From Sediminibacterium ginsengisoli (GTDB lineage: Bacteria > Bacteroidota > Bacteroidia > Chitinophagales > Chitinophagaceae): a stretch of 64,000 nucleotides of DNA. Shown in pieces: positions 35,968 to 44,491 of this stretch. The stretch spans positions 8,586 through 72,585 of the forward strand of contig NZ_FUWH01000009.1 of NCBI RefSeq assembly GCF_900167075.1, in the 5' to 3' direction. The notes beneath the pieces were generated by a model. That model was not told the DNA's origin, searched no databases, and saw only the letters and a list, made by a program, of their open reading frames with translations. A program made the position numbers and the translations under genes. Position 1 is the first letter of the stretch, and each line of letters opens with the position of its first letter.

Positions 35968-36594
35968 CTACCCTTCCACTACCCGCACTTCCATTACCGC
36001 GCTGAATGAGTAATGCAGTCCGGTAGCTACTTCCACACAATCGTATCTTTTACGGCGGATGGGGCCTTTACGGAAGACCCGGCCATTATCCATCCGGAAC
36101 AGGGAACCTTCCGGCACATCTGCCACATGCATATAACCTGCTTTCTGAACGGGATTGTATTTACGGAGAACCAGTAACAACTCCGTTTCGCCGTTGGCAG
36201 TTGCGGCCGGGTTGAGGATAGATCGCTGCAAAGCCTGTTCGATATCGGGTGGAAAGATCTTCAGCCGTACAAAATCGGTCAGCAGCCTGCTGTAAAACTG
36301 CTTCCATTCCTTACCATGCGGCTCTACCTTGTTACGATGCTGCTCAAACGTAAGCAGGTGCGCTATTTCATGTAATAATGTGATGAGGAACTCGTATTTG
36401 TTGAGGTTGCCGTTCACACTGATACGGTGATTGCGGTGCCAGGCGGCATGGCGGTAATCGCCGAGAACCGACTTACGTTGCCGGCTTACAGTCAGGTGCA
36501 CTTTATAATGGTGAATATATTCAACCACTTTTTCAAAAGCGCCATCCGGCAGGAACAATGCCAGCGCCTGCATCGGATGCTCAGTTACCGGCAT
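35968..36594 (-). CDS. SprT-like zinc metalloprotease-family protein
   Basis: A 208-aa protein with the SprT-like domain. The zinc motif is LLHEIAHLL (His75, Glu76, His79), and a third ligand is likely His in EPHGKEWKQFY. The early VHLTVSRQRKSVLGDYR segment is typical. SprT/Spartan-type proteins cleave DNA-protein crosslinks in eukaryotes; the bacterial role is unclear. The C-terminal ~60 residues hold basic and aromatic stretches (RKGPIRRKRYDCVE) instead of the zinc ribbon of longer members. It overlaps the upstream membrane-protein gene by 14 bases, so it is the last gene of a four-gene operon. Confidence 0.85.
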   Translation of the reverse strand: MPVTEHPMQALALFLPDGAFEKVVEYIHHYKVHLTVSRQRKSVLGDYRHAAWHRNHRISVNGNLNKYEFLITLLHEIAHLLTFEQHRNKVEPHGKEWKQFYSRLLTDFVRLKIFPPDIEQALQRSILNPAATANGETELLLVLRKYNPVQKAGYMHVADVPEGSLFRMDNGRVFRKGPIRRKRYDCVEVATGLHYSFSAVMEVRVVEG

Positions 36595-36988
36595 GCTTCT
36601 TTTTATTCGCCTTTAAAGTGATCCTTACTTCCAGCCAGGTATATAGTACATACAATCCCATGGCAACAAAAATGGCATTCGTACTTCTTGCAGGGCCGGC
36701 TTTATAAATATATACGATCAATGCTGCACCCAGTCCAAACAGTTTCAGGCCCATGGCAGCCATGGTACTCCGTACCATCACATGCGGATTTTTTGCTTTC
36801 GCTGACTTATGCTGCAGATAAAGGCTCAGCAGGCTAGCTATAAAAAGCAGCAGGTTGGCTACCAGCAATACTTCATAATCGATGCGTGCTTTGGCGAGCA
36901 GGTTCCTGCATACAAGTGCGGCAGCATTGGCGAAGATAAACACCAGTATAACGGGTACAACAGGGTTTTTATTAATTTTTGTCATCAT
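36581..36988 (-). CDS. Small four-helix membrane protein beside AtpZ (AtpI-like)
   Basis: A 135-aa integral membrane protein with about four hydrophobic segments (PVILVFIFANAAALV; YEVLLVANLLLFIASLLSLYL; MGLKLFGLGAALIVYIY; AIFVAMGLYVLYTWLEV) and a Lys-rich C-terminus. In Bacteroidetes a protein of this size and layout commonly follows AtpZ and precedes atpB, and resembles the AtpI-type assembly factor of the F-ATP synthase. The name is inferred from position and shape. It overlaps atpZ upstream by 17 bases and the SprT-like gene downstream by 14. Confidence 0.65.
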   Translation of the reverse strand: MMTKINKNPVVPVILVFIFANAAALVCRNLLAKARIDYEVLLVANLLLFIASLLSLYLQHKSAKAKNPHVMVRSTMAAMGLKLFGLGAALIVYIYKAGPARSTNAIFVAMGLYVLYTWLEVRITLKANKKKHAGN

Positions 36989-37190
36989 GTTTTACAGAAC
37001 TGTCTTTTACAATTTTAACCAGCATCCCGATCAGTAACAATAATGGTAATAACCACGCAAAGACCGGTTTAGCCGCATCGATCCGTTTATCCAGCCACAC
37101 ACCGGCATAACCGGTGAGTAATAAACCTGCAACCAGCTGGCTGGCCAGGCCGGTATAACGTATCCAGTTACGGGAATCCTGTTGCCGCAT
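36972..37190 (-). CDS. atpZ: AtpZ/AtpI family protein
   Basis: A 72-aa membrane protein with two transmembrane helices (about 14-31 and 43-62). The first is ended by a short polar loop, TGYAGVWLDKRIDA, which is the conserved AtpZ G-x-W/L-D-x-R pattern. AtpZ and AtpI help assemble the c-ring or supply Mg/Ca to the F-ATP synthase. Here the usual atpB-E-F-H-A-G genes do not follow. Starts and stops are overlapped or nearly so on both sides. Confidence 0.85.
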   Translation of the reverse strand: MRQQDSRNWIRYTGLASQLVAGLLLTGYAGVWLDKRIDAAKPVFAWLLPLLLLIGMLVKIVKDSSVKHDDKN

Positions 37191-37194
37191 GGAA

Positions 37195-37590
37195 CTATTC
37201 GATTGTAGGCTCGGTTTTAGGGATCACATCGGGAATCGTGTCGAGCTGTGAAGGCGTGGTGCCGGTAAGCACTTTACGGATCCCGTCGATATACTGTTCC
37301 TTATAACGGATGGCCTGTTCCAGGGAATCGGTCCGGATCTTCAGCGCCTGCAGCGCAGTACGGCTTTCGCGGGTACCATAGCCGGGGATATAATATTTCA
37401 GGGGCGAAAATGCGATCAGGGCAATGGTAAGCCCCACGAGCAGCACAAAGACGGTGCTCATACCAATATAAACGCTTAAGCGCGACAGACGAAACGTGAT
37501 CACTTCTTCGTAAGTATCATCGTTCATCACCACAAGCCTGTAGCGGTTGCGCAATCTTCTGAGTGTACTGTTGTTTTCGGGAGTCGCCAT
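37195..37590 (-). CDS. Single-pass membrane protein resembling the N-terminus of M23 peptidases
   Basis: A 131-aa protein. Its start (RNRYRLVVMNDDTYEEVITFRLSRLSVYIG) closely follows the N-terminal segment found ahead of the membrane helix in Bacteroidetes M23 peptidases. A membrane helix follows at about residues 38-60 (GMSTVFVLLVGLTIALIA), then a short coiled-coil-like region (LQALKIRTDSLEQAIRYKEQYI) and a Pro-rich tail. No peptidase domain is present, so it is either a stand-alone membrane scaffold or a truncated relative. It leads the atpZ gene by four bases and is probably first in the operon. Confidence 0.7.
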   Translation of the reverse strand: MATPENNSTLRRLRNRYRLVVMNDDTYEEVITFRLSRLSVYIGMSTVFVLLVGLTIALIAFSPLKYYIPGYGTRESRTALQALKIRTDSLEQAIRYKEQYIDGIRKVLTGTTPSQLDTIPDVIPKTEPTIE

Positions 37591-37674
37591 TTTGTTAAAT
37601 CAGCATAAAGGTAATAATCAATCTGCTTTAGAAGGCCTTCAATCAGGAAATAGCTGTAATTTTAGACACATTTT

Positions 37675-40600
37675 ATGTACCTGAAACCGCTTTTTACAAC
37701 TTTCCGGATGGATCTTTTTGCCAAAGCGGGCAGCCTGTTCTGCTCACTGTTTGCTTTTCTCCTGTTTGCAGGTGCGCAACCTAACACCACTATAGAGGTT
37801 GCTAAACCCAAACCTTATGAGAACCGGACACTTCCTGCGGAAAAAACAGGCAATTCCAAATTCCCTGTTACCAAACGGATCTATAATAATACAGTGACCC
37901 GTTTCAATTATTATTTCAATGCGAATAATAAAGTAAACGATATCATTACCCGGGCAAGGGATGCGAACAAAGATGATTATACCCGCCTCCTCCCCTTTTA
38001 TGATTACAGCCTGGATGTTACCGCGAAAGACCAGATCGATTCGGTGATCTATAAATGCAATGCCGGCATACTGTTGCATGACCTGCGGAACGACTGGGTA
38101 GACAATATGTACGTTCTGCTCGGGAAAGCTTATCTGCTGCGTAAGGATTTTGATTCGGCTACAGCAGTTTTCCAGTACATCAATTACGCATATGCACCCA
38201 AGGACGGCGATTATGACCTGCTGCTCGGAAGCAACAGCAGCAATACCAACGGCGTTTTCACCGTTGCAACGAACGAAAAGCGCAGTTTCTGGAAAAAAGT
38301 AACCACCACACGTCCGAGCCGTAACGAAAGTTTTATCTGGCAGGCCCGCACTTACCTCGAACAGGGTAAATTATCCGAAGCAGCCGGATTGCTGGAAATA
38401 CTGAGAGCAGATCCCAATTTCCCGCAACGTTTACATGCCCCATTGTATGAAATGCTATCATACTGGTTTTACAAACAGCAGGTGTACGACAGTGCTGCCG
38501 CTTATCTGGTAAAAGCATTGCCCAATGCGCCGGTAAAACAATCGGCTGCACGCTGGGAATTCCTGGCGGCGCAATTGTATGCGCTGGCTGATAAGAATAC
38601 CGAGGCCAATGACCTGTATGAGCGCTCTATCCGCCATACCGTTGACCCGCTGATGGAAGTACATGCCCGCCTCAACATGGCAGCAATAGCAAGCGGAAAG
38701 AATGAAAATTCATTACAGCAGTATATTGATGAACTGCTCAAAATGGCAAAACGCGATAAATACATCGACTACCGTGATATCATTTATTATTCTGCAGCCA
38801 AACTGGAACTGCAGCGTAAAAATTATCCGGAAGCCCAGAAACTGCTGCTGAAAAGCATCGCCGCAGGCAACGACAATCCTGCGCAAAAGCAGCTGGCCTT
38901 CCTTTTACTCGGCGACCTGAACTACGATAATAAAACCTATATCGCCGCATCCCGTTTTTACGATAGTGTTGAAACCAAATTACTGGGTGAATCAGACCAG
39001 CAGCGGATCCTGGTCAGGAAACCGGCACTGCATGTGATCACGCGCAACCAGCTGGCGGTAAACCGCGAAGACAGCCTGCAGCAGCTGGCCCTTCTTCAAC
39101 CGAACGACCGTGAAGATGCTGTAAGAAAAGTATTGCGTCAGTTAAGAAAAGAACAGGGGTTGAAGGAAGAAGCGGCACTCACCAATGCATCGCTCGCAGC
39201 CAATGCGGCACCTGTGGCTTCGGACCTTTTCGGCAATGGCGGCAATGAATTCTATTTCCTGAATACATCTGTTAAAACCCGCGGTGCAGCTGAGTTCAAA
39301 ACGCGCTGGGGCAACAGGCCGAATACGGATAACTGGCGCCGCCAGAATGCCATCGACCGCGCTTTCGGTCAGCAGCAAATCTCTCCGCTGGCAGAAGTAA
39401 AAGCCGGTGCCGCAGCAAACAACGAGCCGACGATGGAGAGTCTGATGAAAGATATTCCGCTGACCGACGAACAGCGGCTTAGCGCAAAAGGCCTGATCAT
39501 AAAATCATTACTGGAAAATGCCGTGATCTTCCAGAATCAGCTGGGCGACTACCCTTCTGCCATTGCATTGTACGAAGAACTTTTAAAAAGATACCCCGGC
39601 ATTCCTGAAACGGAACAGGTATTGTTCCAGCTGTCGCTCGCATACCAGAAAACAGACGCGATCGCGAAAGCCGATTCTGTACGGTCGGCCCTACGCAGCA
39701 ATTATCCTTCGGGAAAATATACAGCACAACTCAGTGCCGTTCCGGCCGGCAAACAGGCAGATGCCGCTACCAAAGAATATGAATCTGTGTACCGCATGTT
39801 CATAGAGGGCAGGTTTGCACAGGCCAGGGAAGCCAAGGAGAAGGCAGATAAGCAATACGGCAAAACATACTGGACACCGCAGATGCTGTACATCGAGTCC
39901 ATTTATTACGTGAAACAACGTGAAGACAGTACAGCGATCGACCGGCTCCAATACCTCGCATCCGCATTTCCTAAAACTCCGATGGCAGAAAAAGCGCTGA
40001 CCATGATCGATGTACTGAAACGAAGGGCGGAAATAGAGAATCACCTTACCAACCTGCAGATCGAGCGCACGGAAGACCTGGTTACCCGTGGCGTAGATCT
40101 GAACACGCCGGTAACGGCCATGGCGCCTGTGAAGAAAGATTCGCTGGGTACACGACTGACCGCAGATGGCAAAGCCCTGGATCTGGCCCCGGTAGCAAAA
40201 GATACAGTAGCCGTGATCCCGCCGCTGAAAGATAAAAACGTTCCGCAGCAAACCATCGCTTCTGCAGGCAAGGACAGTATTGCCGGGACCAAAACACCAC
40301 AGCAGATAAAAGGTTCGGGTGTTACTGCAACTCCGGGTGCAACGGCAGCAGGAGTGATCAGTAACGGGATTTACGCATTCAACCCGCTGGATTCTCATTA
40401 TGTGGCCATCATTCTCGACAAGGTAGACCCGGTGTTTGTAAGCGAAGGAAGAAATGCATTCAACCGTTATAACCAGGAACGTTACAGCCGTCAGCGGATC
40501 CCAAGTAATACGGTAACACTTGATCAGACCACCAGCCTCGTGCTGATGGGGCCGTTCACCAGTGCCGGAATTGCCGTATCTTATATTGAAAATGTGAAAC

Positions 40601-40746
40601 CGGAAGCCAAAACGAGGATTGTACCGTGGTTGCCGGCCGATAAATACAGTTTTATCATCATCAACGCAGCGAACCTGGAACAGTTAAAGAACAACAAAGA
40701 CATAGCAGGTTACCGCGCGTTCATGCAAAAGATCATTCCTGAATAA
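37675..40746 (+). CDS. porW: PorW/SprE-like TPR protein (type IX secretion, gliding)
   Basis: A 1023-aa exported protein. The signal region ends CSLFAFLLFAGAQ. The first domain matches PorW/SprE: KRIYNNTVTRFNYYFNANNKVNDIITRARD, then YTRLLPFYDY. A long TPR-type helical solenoid follows, with repeated motifs such as AYLLRKDFDSATAVFQYINYAY, ARTYLEQGKLSEAAGLLE and YPSAIALYEELLKRYPG. The C-terminal part is low-complexity, then a conserved HYVAIILDKVDPVFVSEGRNAFNRYN domain. PorW links the T9SS motor ring to the translocon in Porphyromonas. The exact start (first ATG or the one 11 codons later) is uncertain. Confidence 0.8.
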   Translation: MYLKPLFTTFRMDLFAKAGSLFCSLFAFLLFAGAQPNTTIEVAKPKPYENRTLPAEKTGNSKFPVTKRIYNNTVTRFNYYFNANNKVNDIITRARDANKDDYTRLLPFYDYSLDVTAKDQIDSVIYKCNAGILLHDLRNDWVDNMYVLLGKAYLLRKDFDSATAVFQYINYAYAPKDGDYDLLLGSNSSNTNGVFTVATNEKRSFWKKVTTTRPSRNESFIWQARTYLEQGKLSEAAGLLEILRADPNFPQRLHAPLYEMLSYWFYKQQVYDSAAAYLVKALPNAPVKQSAARWEFLAAQLYALADKNTEANDLYERSIRHTVDPLMEVHARLNMAAIASGKNENSLQQYIDELLKMAKRDKYIDYRDIIYYSAAKLELQRKNYPEAQKLLLKSIAAGNDNPAQKQLAFLLLGDLNYDNKTYIAASRFYDSVETKLLGESDQQRILVRKPALHVITRNQLAVNREDSLQQLALLQPNDREDAVRKVLRQLRKEQGLKEEAALTNASLAANAAPVASDLFGNGGNEFYFLNTSVKTRGAAEFKTRWGNRPNTDNWRRQNAIDRAFGQQQISPLAEVKAGAAANNEPTMESLMKDIPLTDEQRLSAKGLIIKSLLENAVIFQNQLGDYPSAIALYEELLKRYPGIPETEQVLFQLSLAYQKTDAIAKADSVRSALRSNYPSGKYTAQLSAVPAGKQADAATKEYESVYRMFIEGRFAQAREAKEKADKQYGKTYWTPQMLYIESIYYVKQREDSTAIDRLQYLASAFPKTPMAEKALTMIDVLKRRAEIENHLTNLQIERTEDLVTRGVDLNTPVTAMAPVKKDSLGTRLTADGKALDLAPVAKDTVAVIPPLKDKNVPQQTIASAGKDSIAGTKTPQQIKGSGVTATPGATAAGVISNGIYAFNPLDSHYVAIILDKVDPVFVSEGRNAFNRYNQERYSRQRIPSNTVTLDQTTSLVLMGPFTSAGIAVSYIENVKPEAKTRIVPWLPADKYSFIIINAANLEQLKNNKDIAGYRAFMQKIIPE

Positions 40747-40829
40747 TTTTAACGCATAGTTGAAACGGATTGTGAAACTGTTTTATAGTTTTACAACTGT
40801 TCCCACTGCATCATATATAACATCTGATT

Positions 40830-43271
40830 ATGTCGAAACCTGTAAAAATATTCTGGCGTATTTTTTTCGGAGGATTTGCCTTCTTCATCCTCCTGCTGCT
40901 CATGATCAACTGGGGCTGGCTTGGTGCCATGCCAGATCTTGACGACATCGAGAACCCAACCGCTTCGCTGGCCAGCCAGGTATATGCGGAGGACGGCACA
41001 CCGATGGGAAAATATTATATTGAAGACAGGGTTAATGCCGACTATAAGGACATCAGCAAACATGTGATCAACGCGCTGGTGGCAACGGAAGACAAACGCT
41101 TTTACGATCACAGCGGTATCGACCCACGTTCACTGGCCCGCGCCTTCTTTTATCTCGGCGGCGAAGGTGGTGCGAGTACCATCAGCATGCAAACAGCAAA
41201 GAACCTCTTTACCAATAACTGGAATACCCGGAATATTTTCCTGCGTGTATTGCAGAAAGTGAAGGAATCCATCATTGCCGTTAAACTCGAACGCAATTTC
41301 ACCAAGGAAGAAATCGCTACATTATACCTGAATACGGTAGCTTATGGCGATAACGTATATGGTATCCGCAATGCTTCAAGGACTTTCTTCCAGAAAGAGC
41401 CGGATCGCCTCAGTGTGGAAGAAGCGGCCGTACTGGTGGGTATGGTGAACGGACCCTCACTGTACAATCCACGCCGTAATCCCAAACAGGCGCTCGACAG
41501 GAGGAACCTGGTACTGAATCGTATGGTCAGCAGTAATTACCTTACAGAGAAAGAGGCTGCCCGGTTAAAGATGACCCCTATCACCCTGAATTATAAAAAA
41601 CTGGATGAGAATAATGGTCTTGGCCCCTACTTCAGGATGGTATTAGGCGAGGATATGAAGAAATGGTGTAAGGAGAACAAGAAAAGCAATGGCGACAGTT
41701 ATAATCTTTACCGCGATGGCCTGAAGATCTACACCACCATCAATCCGCGCATGCAACTCTATGCGGAAGAAGCGGTGGCCAAGCATATGAGTTATATGCA
41801 AAAGCTTTTCAACAGCCAGGAAAATATCAAAAAAGGAACCGTATGGAAAGGTTTTGAAAATGTACTCGAATCCAATATCAGGCAAAGTGACCGCTGGCGC
41901 AACCTGAAAAAGGAAGGCATGAGCGACGAAGATATCCGCAAAACCTTCGACCAGAAAACACCGATGCATGTGTTTGCCTGGAATAATACCAGGGGTAAGG
42001 ATACGGTAATGACACCTTATGATTCGATCAAATACCACCGCCAGATGTTACAGGCCGGCTTTATGGCCATGGACCCTGTAAGCGGTGCGGTGAAAGCATG
42101 GGTTGGTGGTATCGACTTTAAGACTTTCAAATACGATCACGCAAATTTCAATACACGCAGACAGGTAGGTTCTACCATGAAACCACTTCTGTACAGTCTT
42201 GCAATTGAAGAAGCGGGTTTCACACCGAATACAATTGTATATGATGAGCAGCAGAGTTTCGGAGGTTACGGATTAGTACCTGCCACCAGCAGATCCTGCA
42301 AAGGCGGTTCCATGCCGATGGCCAATGCACTTGCGTTTTCGCGTAACTGTGCTTCGGCTTATATCATGAAACAGCTGGATAATACCGGTAACAATGGCGC
42401 CAAACGTTTTGTAGACTTCCTGAAAAAATGCGACCTCAAAACTAAAATAGAACCATACCCTTCCATTGCACTGGGTTCCTGCGAGATCTCACTCTTTGAA
42501 ATGATGCAGGCTTACAGTATGTTCCCCGGCCGTGGCTTCAATGTGAAACCGATGTACATCACACGCATTGAAGACAGGAATGGTAATGTGCTGGCCACTT
42601 TTACACCACAACGTAAAGAAGTGATCAGTGATGTAACCGCTTATTCTGTTATTAAAATGATGCAGGGCGTAATGACCATCGGTACCGGTCGCGGTGTATG
42701 GGGTTATGATATGCCGGGCGGAGTGGAAGTGGCAGGTAAAACCGGAACCACCAACGAAAACAGCGATGGCTGGTTCATGGGCTATACCCCACAGCTGCTC
42801 GCAGGCGCATGGGTTGGTTGCGACGATCGTTTTGTGCACTTCGATGCGCAGAGCCTGAATGGCCAGGGCGGGCGTGCCGCTATGCCGATCTGGGCTTACT
42901 TCTATGGTAAATCTGCAGCAGATGCCAATTGCGGACTCGATACACGCCTCACTTTTGTGAAACCTGAATCCATGACCAATGACCTCATCATCGACTATGT
43001 AAATGGCACTACTCCGATACTCGGCGGTGAAGGTGAAGATGTAGGTACCGGCAGTTCCAACGATTATGAAGTGCCAAGGGAGATCAAACCGGAAGATATT
43101 GCTCCCCCGGAATCACAGATCAAGATCGAAGATCCGAAGAACAAACCGGGTAATAAACCACCGGTAGATCCTACAAAGAAACCAGTGAATATTCCACCCG
43201 CACAACCGGCCAACAAACCGCAGGAACAGCAGCAGCCAAAAGCGGTGCTTCCGAAAAGGGTTGGGAGATAA
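40830..43271 (+). CDS. Penicillin-binding protein 1A (bifunctional transglycosylase/transpeptidase)
   Basis: An 813-aa class A PBP that polymerises and crosslinks peptidoglycan. A short cytoplasmic start leads into one membrane helix (about 9-32). The GT51 domain has Glu87 in VATEDKRFYDHSGID, then GGASTISMQTAKNLFTNN. The transpeptidase domain has Ser448 in GSTMK, SRN at 504-506 and KTGTT at 637-641. A ~75-residue insertion (about 322-395) lies between them. The last ~75 residues are a Pro/Lys/Gln-rich tail, probably disordered. It follows the PorW-like gene by 83 bases and may be co-transcribed with it. Confidence 0.95.
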   Translation: MSKPVKIFWRIFFGGFAFFILLLLMINWGWLGAMPDLDDIENPTASLASQVYAEDGTPMGKYYIEDRVNADYKDISKHVINALVATEDKRFYDHSGIDPRSLARAFFYLGGEGGASTISMQTAKNLFTNNWNTRNIFLRVLQKVKESIIAVKLERNFTKEEIATLYLNTVAYGDNVYGIRNASRTFFQKEPDRLSVEEAAVLVGMVNGPSLYNPRRNPKQALDRRNLVLNRMVSSNYLTEKEAARLKMTPITLNYKKLDENNGLGPYFRMVLGEDMKKWCKENKKSNGDSYNLYRDGLKIYTTINPRMQLYAEEAVAKHMSYMQKLFNSQENIKKGTVWKGFENVLESNIRQSDRWRNLKKEGMSDEDIRKTFDQKTPMHVFAWNNTRGKDTVMTPYDSIKYHRQMLQAGFMAMDPVSGAVKAWVGGIDFKTFKYDHANFNTRRQVGSTMKPLLYSLAIEEAGFTPNTIVYDEQQSFGGYGLVPATSRSCKGGSMPMANALAFSRNCASAYIMKQLDNTGNNGAKRFVDFLKKCDLKTKIEPYPSIALGSCEISLFEMMQAYSMFPGRGFNVKPMYITRIEDRNGNVLATFTPQRKEVISDVTAYSVIKMMQGVMTIGTGRGVWGYDMPGGVEVAGKTGTTNENSDGWFMGYTPQLLAGAWVGCDDRFVHFDAQSLNGQGGRAAMPIWAYFYGKSAADANCGLDTRLTFVKPESMTNDLIIDYVNGTTPILGGEGEDVGTGSSNDYEVPREIKPEDIAPPESQIKIEDPKNKPGNKPPVDPTKKPVNIPPAQPANKPQEQQQPKAVLPKRVGR

Positions 43272-43361
43272 TCAATCAATGAACTCCATATAAATTGCAG
43301 AAGCGTGCTTCGCAACGTTCTTTTCTGCGGCGAAATTTATCGAAGGGCTGTATACCTGGCG

Positions 43362-44390
43362 TTACAGCCCTTCTCCTTTCCAGCTGATGTTCAGCGAAAG
43401 CTGGTGGAAAAGCTGCTGCTGGTAAAAGCCCGTCGCATAACGGAAGCGCGCTTTTTTCAGCAGCACCCCTATTCCCAGATTAAATCCGTTGAGGCCGCTT
43501 GTCATGTTATAAGCATTCAGGTCCTGCCGGCGGAGAAAATTATATCCTGCATCTACTTCAATTTTTTCATGAAGGAATAATTGCGCCCCAAGCACGAGGT
43601 GCGAAAACACCTGTTGCAACGTAGTGCCTTCCCTATATTGCGGATCTCCTTCGGAAGCACGGAAAGCAGTATCGTTGTAATGAATATTGAAGCGATGGAG
43701 ATGGTGTGCCGTAAGCGAAAATTGTAACGGTGCATTTTTCAACCTTGCCGTAACGCCGGCCTGCAGGTCGAAAGGCAATTCTTCCTTACGGTTGCTGCCA
43801 TCATAGGTTTTTAACTGCGTGCCCAGGTTTTTAACCACTACCCCTGCCTGCACCTGTTTTTCCGGGTCATAATAAGTAACGGCAACATCTGCAGCAATTC
43901 CGGAAGAACTGTATTGCCCGTAACCTGAATAAATGAATTTCAAAGTTGCACCATACCACCAGTTGTCTTTATACTGCCTCGATGCCATAGCCTGCACCAC
44001 ATAATCCCGCGGCCTGAACGATCCGCCCACGATTCCCGAAGCATCGGTCTGTGTCATTTCTCCGTAATTCAGGTAATTCACCCCGAAACCTATGTTGGTA
44101 TTGGCGGCATTCCACCTGAAAGCACTTGTAAAACTATACGCGGTAATGCCTGCTAAAAAAGAGTTGAATGAGAGATCAGCCTGACCGTGCATGTTTTCTC
44201 TCAGTAAGGCTGGATTATGAAAAGCCATGCCCACATCCTTGCCGATTGCAGAAATGTTCACACCACCCAATGCGGAAAGCTGTGCAGTATTCGGCTGGTT
44301 CAGGAAATTGAATACCGCGTTGCCTCCCAGGGTCTGGGAATGTCCGTAACCGGAAAGCAGCAGGAAAAAAAACAGGACGCGGTAATGCAT
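43362..44390 (-). CDS. porQ: Type IX secretion system protein PorQ
   Basis: A 342-aa outer-membrane beta-barrel protein. The signal peptide is about 18 residues (ending GYGHSQ). The PorQ signature follows: LGGNAVFNFLNQPNTAQLSALGGVNISAIGKDVGMAFHNPALL. Amphipathic strands fill the rest, ending LSLNISWKG. In Porphyromonas PorQ acts with PorU, PorV and PorZ in the attachment complex on the cell surface. The start is the ATG before HYRVLF; an exact TAGATTTG promoter sits just upstream and excludes the longer frame. A weak hairpin spans the stop codon. Confidence 0.9.
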   Translation of the reverse strand: MHYRVLFFFLLLSGYGHSQTLGGNAVFNFLNQPNTAQLSALGGVNISAIGKDVGMAFHNPALLRENMHGQADLSFNSFLAGITAYSFTSAFRWNAANTNIGFGVNYLNYGEMTQTDASGIVGGSFRPRDYVVQAMASRQYKDNWWYGATLKFIYSGYGQYSSSGIAADVAVTYYDPEKQVQAGVVVKNLGTQLKTYDGSNRKEELPFDLQAGVTARLKNAPLQFSLTAHHLHRFNIHYNDTAFRASEGDPQYREGTTLQQVFSHLVLGAQLFLHEKIEVDAGYNFLRRQDLNAYNMTSGLNGFNLGIGVLLKKARFRYATGFYQQQLFHQLSLNISWKGEGL

Positions 44391-44407
44391 AATAGAGGAT
44401 CCCTGAT

Positions 44408-44415
44408 CAAATCTA
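44408..44415 (-). promoter_or_regulatory. Bacteroidetes -7 element for porQ
   Basis: Exact TAGATTTG on the minus strand, 17 bases before the porQ ATG. A TTG lies 23 bases further upstream. Confidence 0.6.
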
Positions 44416-44440
44416 AGCGATTTTACAGAGGGATGCGGCA

Positions 44441-44474
44441 ATAAAAATCCCCGTACCGGGATGATACGGGGATT
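44441..44474 (-). terminator. Intrinsic terminator after lon
   Basis: Ten-base arms AATCCCCGTA / TACGGGGATT, a nine-base loop and TTTTTAT on the minus strand, 18 bases past the lon stop. Confidence 0.88.
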
Positions 44475-44491
44475 GCTTTGATTTCTTTCAG

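Noticed and set aside
43343..43372. Hairpin AAGGGCTGTA / TACAGCCCTT as porQ terminator
   Set aside because: The stem spans the porQ stop codon and no T tract follows on the minus strand, so it is unlikely to act as an intrinsic terminator.
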